DNA of 64,000 nucleotides. Source: Zoogloea dura (GTDB taxonomy: Bacteria > Pseudomonadota > Gammaproteobacteria > Burkholderiales > Rhodocyclaceae). The notes under the pieces were generated by a model. That model ran no database searches, had not been told where the DNA came from, and saw nothing but the letters and a program-made list of their open reading frames with translations. A program made the translations under genes and the position numbers. The DNA lies in contig NZ_JABBGA010000001.1 of assembly GCF_012927165.1 (NCBI RefSeq), forward strand, positions 62,001-126,000, given 5' to 3'. Below, in pieces: positions 18,481-28,188 of the stretch (position 1 is its first letter; each line of letters begins with the position of its first letter).

Positions 18481-19560
18481 ATGTACGAAGCCTATTTCGG
18501 TCTGCGGGGCAAGCCCTTTCAGCTTAATCCGGACCCTTCCTTCTTCTACGGCAGCCGGGGCCATCGTCGTGCGATGGCCTATCTCGAATACGGTCTCCAC
18601 CAGAATGAGGGGTTCATCGTCATCACCGGCGAGATCGGTGCCGGCAAGACACTGCTCGTCCGCAGCCTGCTGGAGAAGCTCGACCCCAAGAAGATCGTGG
18701 CTGCCAATCTGGTCAGCACCCAGATCGATGCGGACGACATCCTTCGGCTTGTCGCTGCGTCCTTTGGCATTCCATGCAAGCATCTCTCCAAGAGCGATCT
18801 GCTGCTCGCCATCGAGGCCTTCCTGGTGTCGACCACGGCGGCCGGCAAGCGCGCGCTGCTGATTGTCGACGAGGCCCAGAACCTGACACCGCGTGCGGTC
18901 GAGGAACTGCGGATGCTCTCCAACTTCCAGCTCGAGGACCACGCCCTGCTGCAGAGCTTCCTGGTCGGCCAGCCGGAGTTCCGCAGCATCATGCAGAGCC
19001 CGGAAATGGTCCAGCTGCGGCAGCGGGTCATCGCCTCGTATCACCTGGGGCCGCTGGATCTCCAGGAGACCCAGGCCTACGTGGAGCACCGGTTGGGGTG
19101 TGTCGGCTGGAAGGGCAATCCGGGTTTCGACCAGGATGCCATGCGCGAAATCTATCAGGCCAGCCAGGGCATCCCCCGCCGGATCAATGCCGTCTGCGAC
19201 CGGGTGATGCTGGGAGCCTTCCTGAGTGAGCAGCGCCGGGTCACCGCCGACCTCGTCGCCCAGATCGTCGAGGAGATGCGCGAAGAGCAGGTCACGCCGT
19301 CCGTCAGTGAAAGCGTGGCCACCAGCCAGCCGCTGGCCGCATTGCCCGCCGGAATGCTCGACCTGCAGCGCCTGCTGGCCAGTCCGGATCTGGCGAAGGC
19401 CTTGACCGCCGCCGGCCCGTCCTTCGACATGACCCGTTTCGAGGAGCGCCTCGCCTTGCTGGAGCGCACTGTTTCAACGACGCTCAATGCACTTGGTCAG
19501 CTGATCCGGACTGCTCCGCAGGGCGGTGGCCAGGAAGACAGGGAGTCTGCCGGAAAATGA
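18481..19560 (+). CDS. XrtA-associated ATPase (ExeA-like AAA)
   Basis: A cytoplasmic AAA ATPase like the ExeA/GspA N-terminal domain, and a standard member of exosortase A loci (TIGR03015 type). It opens with YFGLRGKPFQLNPDPSFFY, then Walker A GEIGAGKT (50-57), Walker B ALLIVDEAQNL (about 120) and the SQGIPRRINAVCDR sensor region. Unlike ExeA there is no peptidoglycan-binding domain; the tail (about 260-359) is weakly conserved. The last codons overlap the deacetylase start (ATGA), so the two are coupled. Confidence 0.92.
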   Translation: MYEAYFGLRGKPFQLNPDPSFFYGSRGHRRAMAYLEYGLHQNEGFIVITGEIGAGKTLLVRSLLEKLDPKKIVAANLVSTQIDADDILRLVAASFGIPCKHLSKSDLLLAIEAFLVSTTAAGKRALLIVDEAQNLTPRAVEELRMLSNFQLEDHALLQSFLVGQPEFRSIMQSPEMVQLRQRVIASYHLGPLDLQETQAYVEHRLGCVGWKGNPGFDQDAMREIYQASQGIPRRINAVCDRVMLGAFLSEQRRVTADLVAQIVEEMREEQVTPSVSESVATSQPLAALPAGMLDLQRLLASPDLAKALTAAGPSFDMTRFEERLALLERTVSTTLNALGQLIRTAPQGGGQEDRESAGK

Positions 19561-20429
19561 CTTCTGCACCTTCCCGCAAGACGGACATCGTGACCAATGC
19601 GCTCACGATCGATGTGGAAGATTATTTCCAGGTATCCGCCCTCGCGCCGCATTTTCCCAAGGAAAGCTGGAACGACACGCCTTGCCGTGTCGAGCGCAAC
19701 GTCCTGAAGATTCTCGAACTCCTCGACCGGAGCGGCGCCCGGGGTACCTTCTTCACCCTGGGATGGATTGCCGAGCGCTATCCCAAGCTGATCCGCGCCA
19801 TTGCAGAGCAAGGGCACGAAGTGGCCAGCCATGGCTATGGGCATCAGCGGGCTAGTGACCAGACCCCCGAGGCCTTTCTGGCCGATATCCAGCTGGCCAA
19901 GGCTGTGCTCGAGGATATCGCCGGCTGCGAGGTGCGTGGCTATCGTGCGCCGAGCTTTTCGGTGGGCTTGTCCAACCCGTGGGCGCATGGCTGCATCGAG
20001 GCGGCAGGCTACACCTACAGTTCCAGCGTCTATCCGGTCAAGCACGACCACTACGGGGTGCCGGACGCACCGCGCTTTCCCTACGCGGTCGGCAAGGGGC
20101 TGGTCGAGATCCCGATCACCACAGTCAGGCGCTTCGGCCGCAACTGGCCGGTCGGTGGCGGCGGTTATTTCCGTCTGCTGCCGTATCCGGTGTCGGCCTG
20201 GGGTATCCGCAAGGTCAACCAGGAAGACCGGCGTCCCGCCATCTTCTACTTCCATCCCTGGGAAATCGACCCGGAGCAGCCGGTCGTCAAGGAAGCCACG
20301 GCAAAGACCCGCTTCCGGCACTACGTCAATCTGGATCGCACCGAAGGTAGGCTGGTCAGGCTTCTCCAGGACTTTTCCTGGGGCCGCATGGACGAGGTTT
20401 TCCTGCCGGCCGTGACCGCTTCAAACTAA
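19557..20429 (+). CDS. XrtA-system polysaccharide deacetylase
   Basis: A carbohydrate esterase family 4 (NodB-like) enzyme removing N-acetyl groups from the polysaccharide or its precursor. The catalytic motif LTIDVEDYF (Asp19, Asp22) and metal-binding SHGYGH (His92, His96) are intact, with RGYRAPSFSV as motif 3 and FYFHPWEIDPEQP near the end. No signal peptide is visible, so it may act in the cytoplasm on the lipid-linked unit; this is inference. It matches the TIGR03006-type deacetylase of exosortase A clusters. Confidence 0.92.
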   Translation: MTSAPSRKTDIVTNALTIDVEDYFQVSALAPHFPKESWNDTPCRVERNVLKILELLDRSGARGTFFTLGWIAERYPKLIRAIAEQGHEVASHGYGHQRASDQTPEAFLADIQLAKAVLEDIAGCEVRGYRAPSFSVGLSNPWAHGCIEAAGYTYSSSVYPVKHDHYGVPDAPRFPYAVGKGLVEIPITTVRRFGRNWPVGGGGYFRLLPYPVSAWGIRKVNQEDRRPAIFYFHPWEIDPEQPVVKEATAKTRFRHYVNLDRTEGRLVRLLQDFSWGRMDEVFLPAVTASN

Positions 20430-20439
20430 GGTTTCCTCC

Positions 20440-21477
20440 ATGCCTTCCGCTGTTACCGTACGCCCCTTTGCTGCGGGCGATGCCGCGCGCTGGAACGCGT
20501 TTGTCTACGCCTGCGCCGGCGCGACCTTTTTCCACAGAATCGAATGGCGGGAGATCATCCAGAAGGTCTTCCGTCACCGGACCCACTACCTGCTGGCCGA
20601 GAGGGCAGGGGAGATCGTGGCCGTGCTGCCGCTTGCCGAGGTGAAGAGCCGCCTGTTCGGCCATGCCATCACCTCGCTGCCGTTCGCGGTGTACGGGGGC
20701 ATTGCCGGTGATGATGCGGATGCCTGCCAGGCACTCGAGGCGGCGGCCGACGGGATTGCCCGCAAGGCCGGTGTGCAGCACCTGGAATACCGCAACCTGG
20801 TGGCCCGGCACACGGACTGGCCGCGCCAGGACCTCTACGTCACCTTCCGCAAGGAGATCCTGGCTGACGACGAGGCCAATATGGCGGCGATTCCCCGCAA
20901 ACAGCGCGCCATGGTGCGCAAGGGGATCAAGAATGGCTTGGTCAGCACGGTAGACAGCAACGCCGACCGCTTCTTTGCCCTGTACTCCGACAATGTCCTG
21001 CGTCACGGTACGCCCGCACTATCGAAACACTTCTTTGAGACGCTGCTCTCGGTTTTCGGGCAGGATTGCGAAGTCATGACGGTGTCTAGCCCCGACGGCA
21101 AGGCCTTGTCCACGGTGCTCAGCTTTTATTTCCGCGATGAGATCCTCCCGTATTACGCGGGCGACGATCTGGCTGCCCGTGATCTGGCGGCCAACGATTT
21201 CAAGTATTGGGAGCTGATGCGCCGCGCCTGTGCCCGAGGGTGCCGGATCTTTGACTATGGCCGCAGCAAGGTGGGTACCGGGCCCTACAACTTCAAGAAG
21301 AACTGGGGTTTCGAGCCTCTTCCCCTGTCCTACGAATACCGCCTTTACAAGCGTGAAGAGATTCCCCAGAACAATCCGATGAACCCCAAGTACCGTGCTT
21401 TCATTGCGTTGTGGCGGCGCCTGCCGCTGGGGGTGGCCAACACTATCGGGCCACATATTGTCCGCAACCTGGGATGA
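20440..21477 (+). CDS. FemAB-like XrtA-system protein (GNAT fold)
   Basis: A 345-aa protein of the FemAB-related group always found with exosortase A. It has the tandem acyltransferase fold pattern: TFFHRIEWREIIQKVFRHRTHYLLAE, ADDEANMAAIPRKQRAMVRKG and the C-terminal FDYGRSKVGTGPYNFKKNWGFEP. FemAB enzymes transfer amino acids from aminoacyl-tRNA onto peptidoglycan precursors; here an aminoacyl or acyl transfer onto the sugar repeat is likely but unproven. It starts 10 bp after the deacetylase. Confidence 0.9.
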   Translation: MPSAVTVRPFAAGDAARWNAFVYACAGATFFHRIEWREIIQKVFRHRTHYLLAERAGEIVAVLPLAEVKSRLFGHAITSLPFAVYGGIAGDDADACQALEAAADGIARKAGVQHLEYRNLVARHTDWPRQDLYVTFRKEILADDEANMAAIPRKQRAMVRKGIKNGLVSTVDSNADRFFALYSDNVLRHGTPALSKHFFETLLSVFGQDCEVMTVSSPDGKALSTVLSFYFRDEILPYYAGDDLAARDLAANDFKYWELMRRACARGCRIFDYGRSKVGTGPYNFKKNWGFEPLPLSYEYRLYKREEIPQNNPMNPKYRAFIALWRRLPLGVANTIGPHIVRNLG

Positions 21478-21483
21478 CGGCAG

Positions 21484-22734
21484 GTGACCGAACGCACCCC
21501 GCTGCTCTACCTCGTCCATCGCATTCCCTTTCCGCCCAATAAGGGTGACAAGGTCCGCTCCTTCAACATCCTGCGGCAGCTGGCGCGCCATCACCGGATC
21601 TTTCTGGGGACCTTTGTCGATCATCCGGATGATCAGCGTCACGTGGCGCAATTGTCCGAGTGGTGCGAGGAGCTGCGGGTGGTCAGCCTGTCGCCAGGGG
21701 TGTCACGCCTGCTGAGCCTGCGCGGGCTGCTCTCCGGCGAGGCCTTGAGCCTGCCCTATTACCGGGACGCCGGGCTGAAGCAGTGGGTCGCTGAGGTGGT
21801 GTCCCGCCACGCCATCCGCCAGGCCGTGGCCTTCTCGGGTCCGATGGCCCAATACCTGGATCAGCCGGCCCTGCAGCGCCGGATCATCGATTTCTGTGAC
21901 GTGGATTCGGCCAAGTGGTCCCAGTACGCGGGTGACCGTCGCTGGCCGATGTCCTGGCTGTATCGCCGCGAAGGCGCCCGCCTGCTGGCTTTCGAACGCA
22001 AGGCCGCGGCGTCCGCCGATGCCAGCCTGTTCGTCACCGAGGCCGAGGCGGGGCTGTTCACCCGCGCCGCCCCGGAGGTGGCAAGCAGGGTTTCCGTCAT
22101 GCAGAACGGTGTCGATGCCACATTCTTCTCGCCAGATCCGGTTTTCGACAATCCCTATCCGGCAGGCGGCCCCGTCGTGCTCTTCACAGGGGCGATGGAC
22201 TACTGGCCCAACGTGGATGCGGTTGTCTGGTTCTGCGCCGAAATGCTGCCGCGGCTGCGGGAGCGTCATCCCGACCTGCGCTTCTGGATCGTTGGCATGA
22301 ACCCCAGCCCGGCTGTTCAGGCACTGGCGGGGGAGGGCGTGGTGGTCACCGGCACGGTGCCCGATGTGCGGCCCTACCTGGCCCACGCCGACGTGGTGGT
22401 GGCGCCCCTGCGGATCGCCCGGGGCATCCAGAACAAGGTGCTGGAAGCCATGGCGATGGCGCGTCCGGTCGTGATTTCTTCCGCACCGGCCACCGGGCTG
22501 GAGGCCGTCTCGGGGCGAGACTGTGAGATTGCCCATGGTGCGGAGGAATTCGTTTCGCGTATCTTCGCTCTGCTGGCTGATGTAGCATTGCGCCGCAGCA
22601 TGGGCCGCTCAGCCAGGGAGAGAGTGCTCGAACGCTACAGTTGGGAAGCGCATCTGTCGGTGCTCGAACGGCTGCTCGGCGACGAGGCTGCCGTGACGGC
22701 TCCACATCCGCATCATCAGAACCTTCATCCATGA
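21484..22734 (+). CDS. XrtA-system glycosyltransferase (TIGR03087-like)
   Basis: A GT4-type (GT-B fold) glycosyltransferase. The N-terminal Rossmann half starts LLYLVHRIPFPPNKGDKVRSFNIL, a signature of this exosortase-associated family. The donor-binding half has VLFTGAMDYWPNVDAV and PLRIARGIQNKVLEAMAMARPVV, where the Glu in KVLEAMA is the usual donor-binding residue. A GTG start is used, 6 bp after the preceding stop. Donor sugar cannot be inferred. The stop overlaps the next start (ATGA). Confidence 0.9.
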   Translation: MTERTPLLYLVHRIPFPPNKGDKVRSFNILRQLARHHRIFLGTFVDHPDDQRHVAQLSEWCEELRVVSLSPGVSRLLSLRGLLSGEALSLPYYRDAGLKQWVAEVVSRHAIRQAVAFSGPMAQYLDQPALQRRIIDFCDVDSAKWSQYAGDRRWPMSWLYRREGARLLAFERKAAASADASLFVTEAEAGLFTRAAPEVASRVSVMQNGVDATFFSPDPVFDNPYPAGGPVVLFTGAMDYWPNVDAVVWFCAEMLPRLRERHPDLRFWIVGMNPSPAVQALAGEGVVVTGTVPDVRPYLAHADVVVAPLRIARGIQNKVLEAMAMARPVVISSAPATGLEAVSGRDCEIAHGAEEFVSRIFALLADVALRRSMGRSARERVLERYSWEAHLSVLERLLGDEAAVTAPHPHHQNLHP

Positions 22735-23921
22735 ACGATCCACGTCCTCTCGTCATCCATGTGGTCTACAGCTTCGATGTCGGCGGCCTCGAGAACGGGA
22801 TCGTCAATCTGATCAACCGGATGCCCGCAGACAGCTTTCGCCACATGATCGTGGCGCTGACCGCCTGCGTGCCGTCCTTCTGCCAGCGGATCACTCGGCG
22901 GGACGTGGAGTTCCTGTCCCTGCACAAGGGCGAGGGGCATGGCATCAAGCTCTATCCGCGCCTGTTCAGGCTGTTCCGCCAGCATCGCCCGGCCATCGTC
23001 CATACCCGCAACCTGGCGGCCCTCGAGGCGGCCGTGCCGGCCTGGCTGGCCGGGGTGCCGGTGCGCATCCACGGCGAACACGGCTGGGACAGCTCCGATC
23101 CCGATGGCGAGTCGCGCAAGTACCAGACGCTGAGGCGCATCTATTCGCCCTTCGTGTCGGGCTATGTGGCTTTGTCGAAGCGCATCGAGTCCTATCTGAG
23201 CGGGAAGGTCGGGATCGCCGCCGGACGCATCCGGCGGATCTGCAATGGGGTGGATGCGGAGCGCTTCGTGCCGACTGCCCGACGTCAGCCCATCGACGGC
23301 TCGCCCTTCAACGATCCCGGGCTGTACGTGTTCGGGGCGGTGGGGCGCCTGCAGGCGGTGAAGGACCATGCCACGCTGATCCGCGGTTTTGCGGCCTTCC
23401 TTGAACAGCAGCCCTCCGCCCGCTACCGTGCGCGCCTGATCGTCGTGGGGGGCGGGCCCCTGCGCGGCGAACTGGAGGCCCTGGTCCGCGAGCGCGGTCT
23501 CGACTCTCTGGTCTGGCTGGCTGGCGAGCGTGCCGACATTCCGGCGATCAACGCCGGCCTGGACGTGTTCGTGCTGCCTTCCCGCGCCGAAGGCATCTCC
23601 AACACCCTGCTGGAAGCGATGGCTTCCGGCCTGCCGGTCATCGCCACCGATGTGGGTGGCAACGGCGAACTGGTGGTTCCCGGCCAGACCGGCCGCCTGG
23701 TGCCGGCCGTTGATCCGGCCTCGATGGGGGCGGTGATGGCTGAATTGTTCGATAACCGGGAGCTAGGGCTCCGCATGGGGCAGGCCGGGCGCGAGCGGGT
23801 GCTGGCGCAATTCAGCCTCGATGCCATGGTGGGGGCCTATCTGGCCCTATACCGCGACAAGGCCGGGCTCCAGGCTTCCGACGGAATGCGCGCCGCGCCT
23901 TCCGGAAATGCACTTCGTTGA
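22731..23921 (+). CDS. XrtA-system glycosyltransferase (TIGR03088-like)
   Basis: A GT4 enzyme starting with IHVVYSFDVGGLENGIVNLINRMP, the fingerprint of the second exosortase A glycosyltransferase. The donor site is seen in FGAVGRLQAVKDHATLIRGF and PSRAEGISNTLLEAMASGLPVIATDVGGN. The ATG at 22731 overlaps the preceding TGA; upstream in-frame starts would lie inside the previous gene. 396 aa is normal. Confidence 0.91.
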   Translation: MNDPRPLVIHVVYSFDVGGLENGIVNLINRMPADSFRHMIVALTACVPSFCQRITRRDVEFLSLHKGEGHGIKLYPRLFRLFRQHRPAIVHTRNLAALEAAVPAWLAGVPVRIHGEHGWDSSDPDGESRKYQTLRRIYSPFVSGYVALSKRIESYLSGKVGIAAGRIRRICNGVDAERFVPTARRQPIDGSPFNDPGLYVFGAVGRLQAVKDHATLIRGFAAFLEQQPSARYRARLIVVGGGPLRGELEALVRERGLDSLVWLAGERADIPAINAGLDVFVLPSRAEGISNTLLEAMASGLPVIATDVGGNGELVVPGQTGRLVPAVDPASMGAVMAELFDNRELGLRMGQAGRERVLAQFSLDAMVGAYLALYRDKAGLQASDGMRAAPSGNALR

Positions 23922-23936
23922 AATCAGAGATCATCC

Positions 23937-25853
23937 ATGTGCGGCATTGCTGGCCTATTTGATACCCGTAACAAGCGCGATTTTGACCCCGCGCTGATGA
24001 AGCGGATGAACGACATCCAGTTCCACCGCGGACCGGATGAGGGCGACATCTACCAGGAGCCCGGTGTGGCCCTGGGGCACCGTCGCCTGTCGATCATCGA
24101 CCTGTCCACCGGCCAGCAGCCCCTCTTCAACGAGGACGGTTCGGTGGCCGTGGTGTTCAACGGCGAAATCTACAACTACCAGGAGCTGGTGCCGGAGCTG
24201 GAGGCCCTGGGCCATGTCTTCCACACCCGCAGCGACACCGAGGTGATCGTGCATGCCTGGGAGGCCTGGGGTGAGGACTGCGTACAGCGCTTCCGGGGCA
24301 TGTTTGCCTTTGGCCTGTGGGACCGCAACCGCCAGACCTTCTTCATGGCCCGCGACCGCTTGGGCGTCAAGCCGCTCTACTACGCGGTGCTGGATGACGG
24401 AACCCTGGTGTTCGGCTCCGAACTCAAGGTGCTGATGCAGCACCCCGGCCTGGATCGGCGCATCGACCCGCATGCGGTGGAAGAGTATTTCGCCCTGGGC
24501 TACGTGGCCGAGCCGCGCACCATCTTCAAGGGCGCCCGCAAGCTGCAGCCCGCGGAGACCCTGTGCATCCGCAGGGGGGAGCCGATTCCGGCGCCCAAGA
24601 CCTACTGGGATGTGCACTACACCCTCGACAACCCCCTGACCCTCGCTGACGCAACGGCCGAACTCACCGAGCGCCTGCGCGAGTCTGTGCGCCTGCGCAT
24701 GATCGCCGAGGTGCCGCTGGGGGCCTTCCTGTCCGGCGGGGTAGACTCCAGCGCGGTGGTGGCCACCATGGCCGGGCTGGCCGGTGATCCGGTCAATACC
24801 TGCTCCATCGCCTTCGACGACCCGGCCTTCAACGAATCGGCCTTCGCCCAGATGGTGGCCGACCGCTACAAGACGCGCCATTTCGTCGAGACGGTGAAGT
24901 CGGATGACTTCGATCTCATCGACACCCTGGCCGCGTTGTACGACGAGCCCTACGCGGACAGCTCTGCGATCCCCACCTACCGGGTCTGCCAGCTCGCCCG
25001 CAAGCACGTCACCGTGGCCCTCTCCGGCGATGGCGGGGACGAGAGCATGGGCGGCTATCGCCGCTACCGCATGCACCTGATGGAAGAAAAGATGCGTGGC
25101 GCCGTGCCTTTCGGGGTGCGCCGGCCGCTGTTCGGGCTGCTCGGCAAGGTCTACCCCAAGGCCGACTGGGCACCCCGGGTGTTCCGCGCCAAAACCACCT
25201 TCCAGGCCCTGGCCCGGGATTCGGTGCAAGCATATTTCCATTCCGTTTCGATCCTGCGGGATGACATGCGGCGTAGCCTGTTCTCCGCCTCCTTCCGCAA
25301 GGAGCTGGCGGGCTACAACGCCCTGGAGGTGTTCCGCCGCCATGCCGGCAACGCCAACGCCGATGACCCCCTGGCCCTGATCCAGTACCTGGACACCAAG
25401 ACCTATCTGGTGGGCGACATCAACACCAAGGTTGACCGGGCCAGCATGGCTCATTCCCTGGAGGTGCGCGAGCCACTGATGGATCACAAACTGGTCGAGT
25501 GGCTGGCGTCCCTGCCGTCCTCCCTCAAGATCAAGGGGCAGGAGGGCAAGTTCGTCTTCAAGAAGGCCATGGAACCCCTGCTGCCGGACGATGTGCTGTA
25601 CCGCCCCAAGATGGGCTTTGCAGTGCCGCTGGCGCGATGGTTCCGGGGGCCTCTGAAGGCCCGCCTGCGTGACGCCGTGCTGGGCAGCACCCTGGCCGAC
25701 ACCGGCATCTTCAACCGGGATTACCTGGAGCATCTGGTCGATGCCCACCAGTCGGGGGCGCGGGACTACAGCGCCCCCCTGTGGACCATCCTGATGTTCG
25801 AGGCCTTCCTGCGCAACAACAGCCGCGTCTCCGCCGTTCCCGTGTCCGTCTGA
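23937..25853 (+). CDS. XrtA-system amidotransferase (asparagine synthetase-like)
   Basis: A glutamine-dependent amidotransferase of the asparagine synthetase B fold, TIGR03108 type. Met1 is followed by Cys2, the N-terminal nucleophile (MCGIAGLFD), with RGPDEGD and FNGEIYNYQEL completing the glutaminase site. The ATP-pyrophosphatase motif SGGVDSS is at 266-272. It probably amidates a carboxylated sugar of the exopolysaccharide rather than free aspartate, which is inference from context. Length (638 aa) matches the exosortase-linked subgroup. Confidence 0.93.
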   Translation: MCGIAGLFDTRNKRDFDPALMKRMNDIQFHRGPDEGDIYQEPGVALGHRRLSIIDLSTGQQPLFNEDGSVAVVFNGEIYNYQELVPELEALGHVFHTRSDTEVIVHAWEAWGEDCVQRFRGMFAFGLWDRNRQTFFMARDRLGVKPLYYAVLDDGTLVFGSELKVLMQHPGLDRRIDPHAVEEYFALGYVAEPRTIFKGARKLQPAETLCIRRGEPIPAPKTYWDVHYTLDNPLTLADATAELTERLRESVRLRMIAEVPLGAFLSGGVDSSAVVATMAGLAGDPVNTCSIAFDDPAFNESAFAQMVADRYKTRHFVETVKSDDFDLIDTLAALYDEPYADSSAIPTYRVCQLARKHVTVALSGDGGDESMGGYRRYRMHLMEEKMRGAVPFGVRRPLFGLLGKVYPKADWAPRVFRAKTTFQALARDSVQAYFHSVSILRDDMRRSLFSASFRKELAGYNALEVFRRHAGNANADDPLALIQYLDTKTYLVGDINTKVDRASMAHSLEVREPLMDHKLVEWLASLPSSLKIKGQEGKFVFKKAMEPLLPDDVLYRPKMGFAVPLARWFRGPLKARLRDAVLGSTLADTGIFNRDYLEHLVDAHQSGARDYSAPLWTILMFEAFLRNNSRVSAVPVSV

Positions 25854-25865
25854 GCTGGCCCGACC

Positions 25866-27077
25866 ATGCGTATCCTCCACGTCCTCGATCATTCCATCCC
25901 GCTGCACAGCGGCTACACCTTCCGCACTGCGGCCATCCTGCGCGAGCAGCGGGCCCTGGGCTGGGAGACCCACCACCTCACCTCGCCGAAGCAGGGCGCC
26001 ACGGCGGCGGCGCTGGAGGACGTGGACGGCCTGCGTTTCCACCGCAGCGAAGTGCCGCCGTCTGGGCCGCCGGGCATCAACGAGTGGCGCTTGATCCGCG
26101 CCACCGAAAAGCGCCTCGAGGAGCTGGCGCGGGACTTGAAGCCCGACCTGATCCACGCCCATTCGCCGGTGCTCAACGCCATTCCTGCCATCCGGGTGGG
26201 GCGGCGCCTGGGCATCCCGGTGGTGTATGAGATCCGCGCGTTCTGGGAGGATGCAGCGGTGGATCATGGCACCACCTCTGAAGGCAGCCTGCGCTACCGC
26301 GCAACCCGGGCGCTGGAAACCTGGGCGATCCGGCGCGTCGATCACGTATTCACCATCTGCGAGGGCTTGCGCAAGGACATCGTTGCGCGGGGAGTCGCCG
26401 AGTCCAAGGTCACGGTGATCCCCAATGCCGTGGACATCGAGGGCTTTCAGGTGTCCGCACCGGACGAACATACCGCGGCCCTGCGCCGGGAGCGGGGGCT
26501 GGCAGGCTGCACCGTGCTGGGCTTCGTCGGTTCCTTCTATGCCTATGAGGGGCTCGATCTGCTGCTGGATGCCTTCGCTCGTATGTCTGCCTCGCGGCCT
26601 GATCTGCGCGTGCTGCTGGTGGGCGGCGGCCCCCAGGATGCCAATCTCAAGGCCCAGGCCCAGCGTCTGGGGCTGGCCGACAAGGTCATCTTCACCGGCC
26701 GGGTACCGCATGCCGAAGTCAGCCGCTACTACGACCTGATTGACCTGCTCGCCTATCCGCGCCATTCCATGCGCCTCACCGAGCTGGTCACGCCCCTCAA
26801 GCCCCTCGAGGCAATGGCCCAGGGCCATCTCTTCGTGGCCTCGGACGTGGGGGGGCACAAGGAGTTGATCCGGGACGGAGAGACCGGCCGCCTGTTTGCG
26901 GCGGGCGATGCCGATGCCCTGGCCGCTGCGCTGGCCGACATGCTGGATCACCGGGAACGCTGGCCGGCCATGCGTGCCGCCGGGCGACGCTTCGTCGAGG
27001 ATGTGCGCAACTGGAAGAACAGTGTGGCCAATTACCGGCGCGTCTACGGCGCCCTTGTGCCTGGAAACGCTGCATGA
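25866..27077 (+). CDS. XrtA-system glycosyltransferase (TIGR04063-like)
   Basis: A GT4 enzyme with the family N-terminus MRILHVLDHSIPLHSGYTFR, and downstream FVGSFYAYEGLDLLLDAF and LVTPLKPLEAMAQGHLFVASDVGG at the donor site. It is the third of the glycosyltransferases that define exosortase A loci. It overlaps the next glycosyltransferase start by 4 bp (ATGA). Sugar specificity unknown. Confidence 0.91.
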   Translation: MRILHVLDHSIPLHSGYTFRTAAILREQRALGWETHHLTSPKQGATAAALEDVDGLRFHRSEVPPSGPPGINEWRLIRATEKRLEELARDLKPDLIHAHSPVLNAIPAIRVGRRLGIPVVYEIRAFWEDAAVDHGTTSEGSLRYRATRALETWAIRRVDHVFTICEGLRKDIVARGVAESKVTVIPNAVDIEGFQVSAPDEHTAALRRERGLAGCTVLGFVGSFYAYEGLDLLLDAFARMSASRPDLRVLLVGGGPQDANLKAQAQRLGLADKVIFTGRVPHAEVSRYYDLIDLLAYPRHSMRLTELVTPLKPLEAMAQGHLFVASDVGGHKELIRDGETGRLFAAGDADALAAALADMLDHRERWPAMRAAGRRFVEDVRNWKNSVANYRRVYGALVPGNAA

Positions 27078-28180
27078 CTTTCAAAGGCCTGCGCGTTGCC
27101 CTCGTCGGCCCGCTGCCGCCTCCGGCGGGCGGCATGGCCAACCAGACCCGCCAGCTTGCCGAGTTGCTGCGGGGAGAGGGGGCCACGGTCGAGGTGGTGC
27201 AGGTCAATGCACCCTACCGGCCGGCCTGGGTCGGGCAGGTCCAGGGCCTGCGTGCCCTTGCCCGCCTGCTGCCCTACCTGTGGGCCCTGCTGCGGGCGGC
27301 CGGGCGCGCCGACGTGATGCATGTGATGGCCAACTCAGGTTGGTCCTGGCATCTCTTTGCCGCACCGGCGGTGTGGATCGCGTCCCTGCGGGGCGTGCCG
27401 GTGATCGTCAATTACCGGGGAGGGGAGGCCGAACCTTTCCTGCAACGCTCGGTGGCCAGTGTCCGCCCCACCATGGCCCGGGTCACCCAGCTGGTGTTGC
27501 CGTCCGGGTTTCTCCAGGAGGTGTTCGCCCGCTTTGGCATGCAGGGGCGGGTGGTCTCCAACATCATCGATCTGGCCCGTTTCCGTCCGGTGCCGCCCAA
27601 AGGCGGCGCGCACCTGATGGTGGCGCGCAACCTGGAGGCCATATACGGCATCGATACGGCGCTGCGGGCTTTTGCCATTGTCCACGCGGCGCGCCCCGAT
27701 GCCGTGTTGTCGGTGGCCGGCAGCGGCCCGCTGGAGGGCGCGCTGAAGGCCCTGGCTGCTGAGCTCGGTGTGGCTGCACACGTGCGTTTCACCGGCCGCC
27801 TGGACCGGGACCAGATGGCCGCGCTGTACCGGGACGCCGATCTGTCCCTCAACCCCAGCCGAGTCGACAACATGCCCAACTCGGTGCTCGAGTCGCTGGC
27901 CAGCGGTGTGCCGGTGGTGACCACCGACGTCGGTGGAATTCCCTACATCGTGCGTCACGGGCAGACCGCCCTGCTGGTGCCCCGCGATGCGCCGGAGGCC
28001 ATGGCGGCGGAGGCCTTGCGGGTTCTCGGCGACGCCACGCTGGCATCGGCGCTGCGTGAGGCCGGCCTGGCCGAGGTGCGCCGCTATAGCTGGCAAGCCG
28101 TCAGGAGTGAGCTGCTGGCTGCCTACATGGATGCCATGCGGCGCCCCCATCAACCGGCGGATCGCCGGACGAAGGATTGA
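27074..28180 (+). CDS. Glycosyltransferase family 4 protein
   Basis: A 368-aa GT-B enzyme: N-terminal VALVGPLPPPAGGMANQTRQL with the acceptor-side glycine-rich turn, a donor half with VARNLEAIYGIDTALRAF and NPSRVDNMPNSVLESLASGVPVVTTDVGG. It has overlapping start and stop codons with its neighbours in a tight run, so it belongs to the same polysaccharide pathway. Donor and acceptor are unknown. Confidence 0.88.
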   Translation: MTFKGLRVALVGPLPPPAGGMANQTRQLAELLRGEGATVEVVQVNAPYRPAWVGQVQGLRALARLLPYLWALLRAAGRADVMHVMANSGWSWHLFAAPAVWIASLRGVPVIVNYRGGEAEPFLQRSVASVRPTMARVTQLVLPSGFLQEVFARFGMQGRVVSNIIDLARFRPVPPKGGAHLMVARNLEAIYGIDTALRAFAIVHAARPDAVLSVAGSGPLEGALKALAAELGVAAHVRFTGRLDRDQMAALYRDADLSLNPSRVDNMPNSVLESLASGVPVVTTDVGGIPYIVRHGQTALLVPRDAPEAMAAEALRVLGDATLASALREAGLAEVRRYSWQAVRSELLAAYMDAMRRPHQPADRRTKD

Positions 28181-28188
28181 AAGTCATC

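Noticed and set aside
23955-26951. A long open frame on the - strand opposite the amidotransferase and glycosyltransferase genes
   Set aside because: In GC-rich DNA the antisense frame of real genes often stays open. The + strand proteins match well-known families and the antisense product has no recognisable domain.
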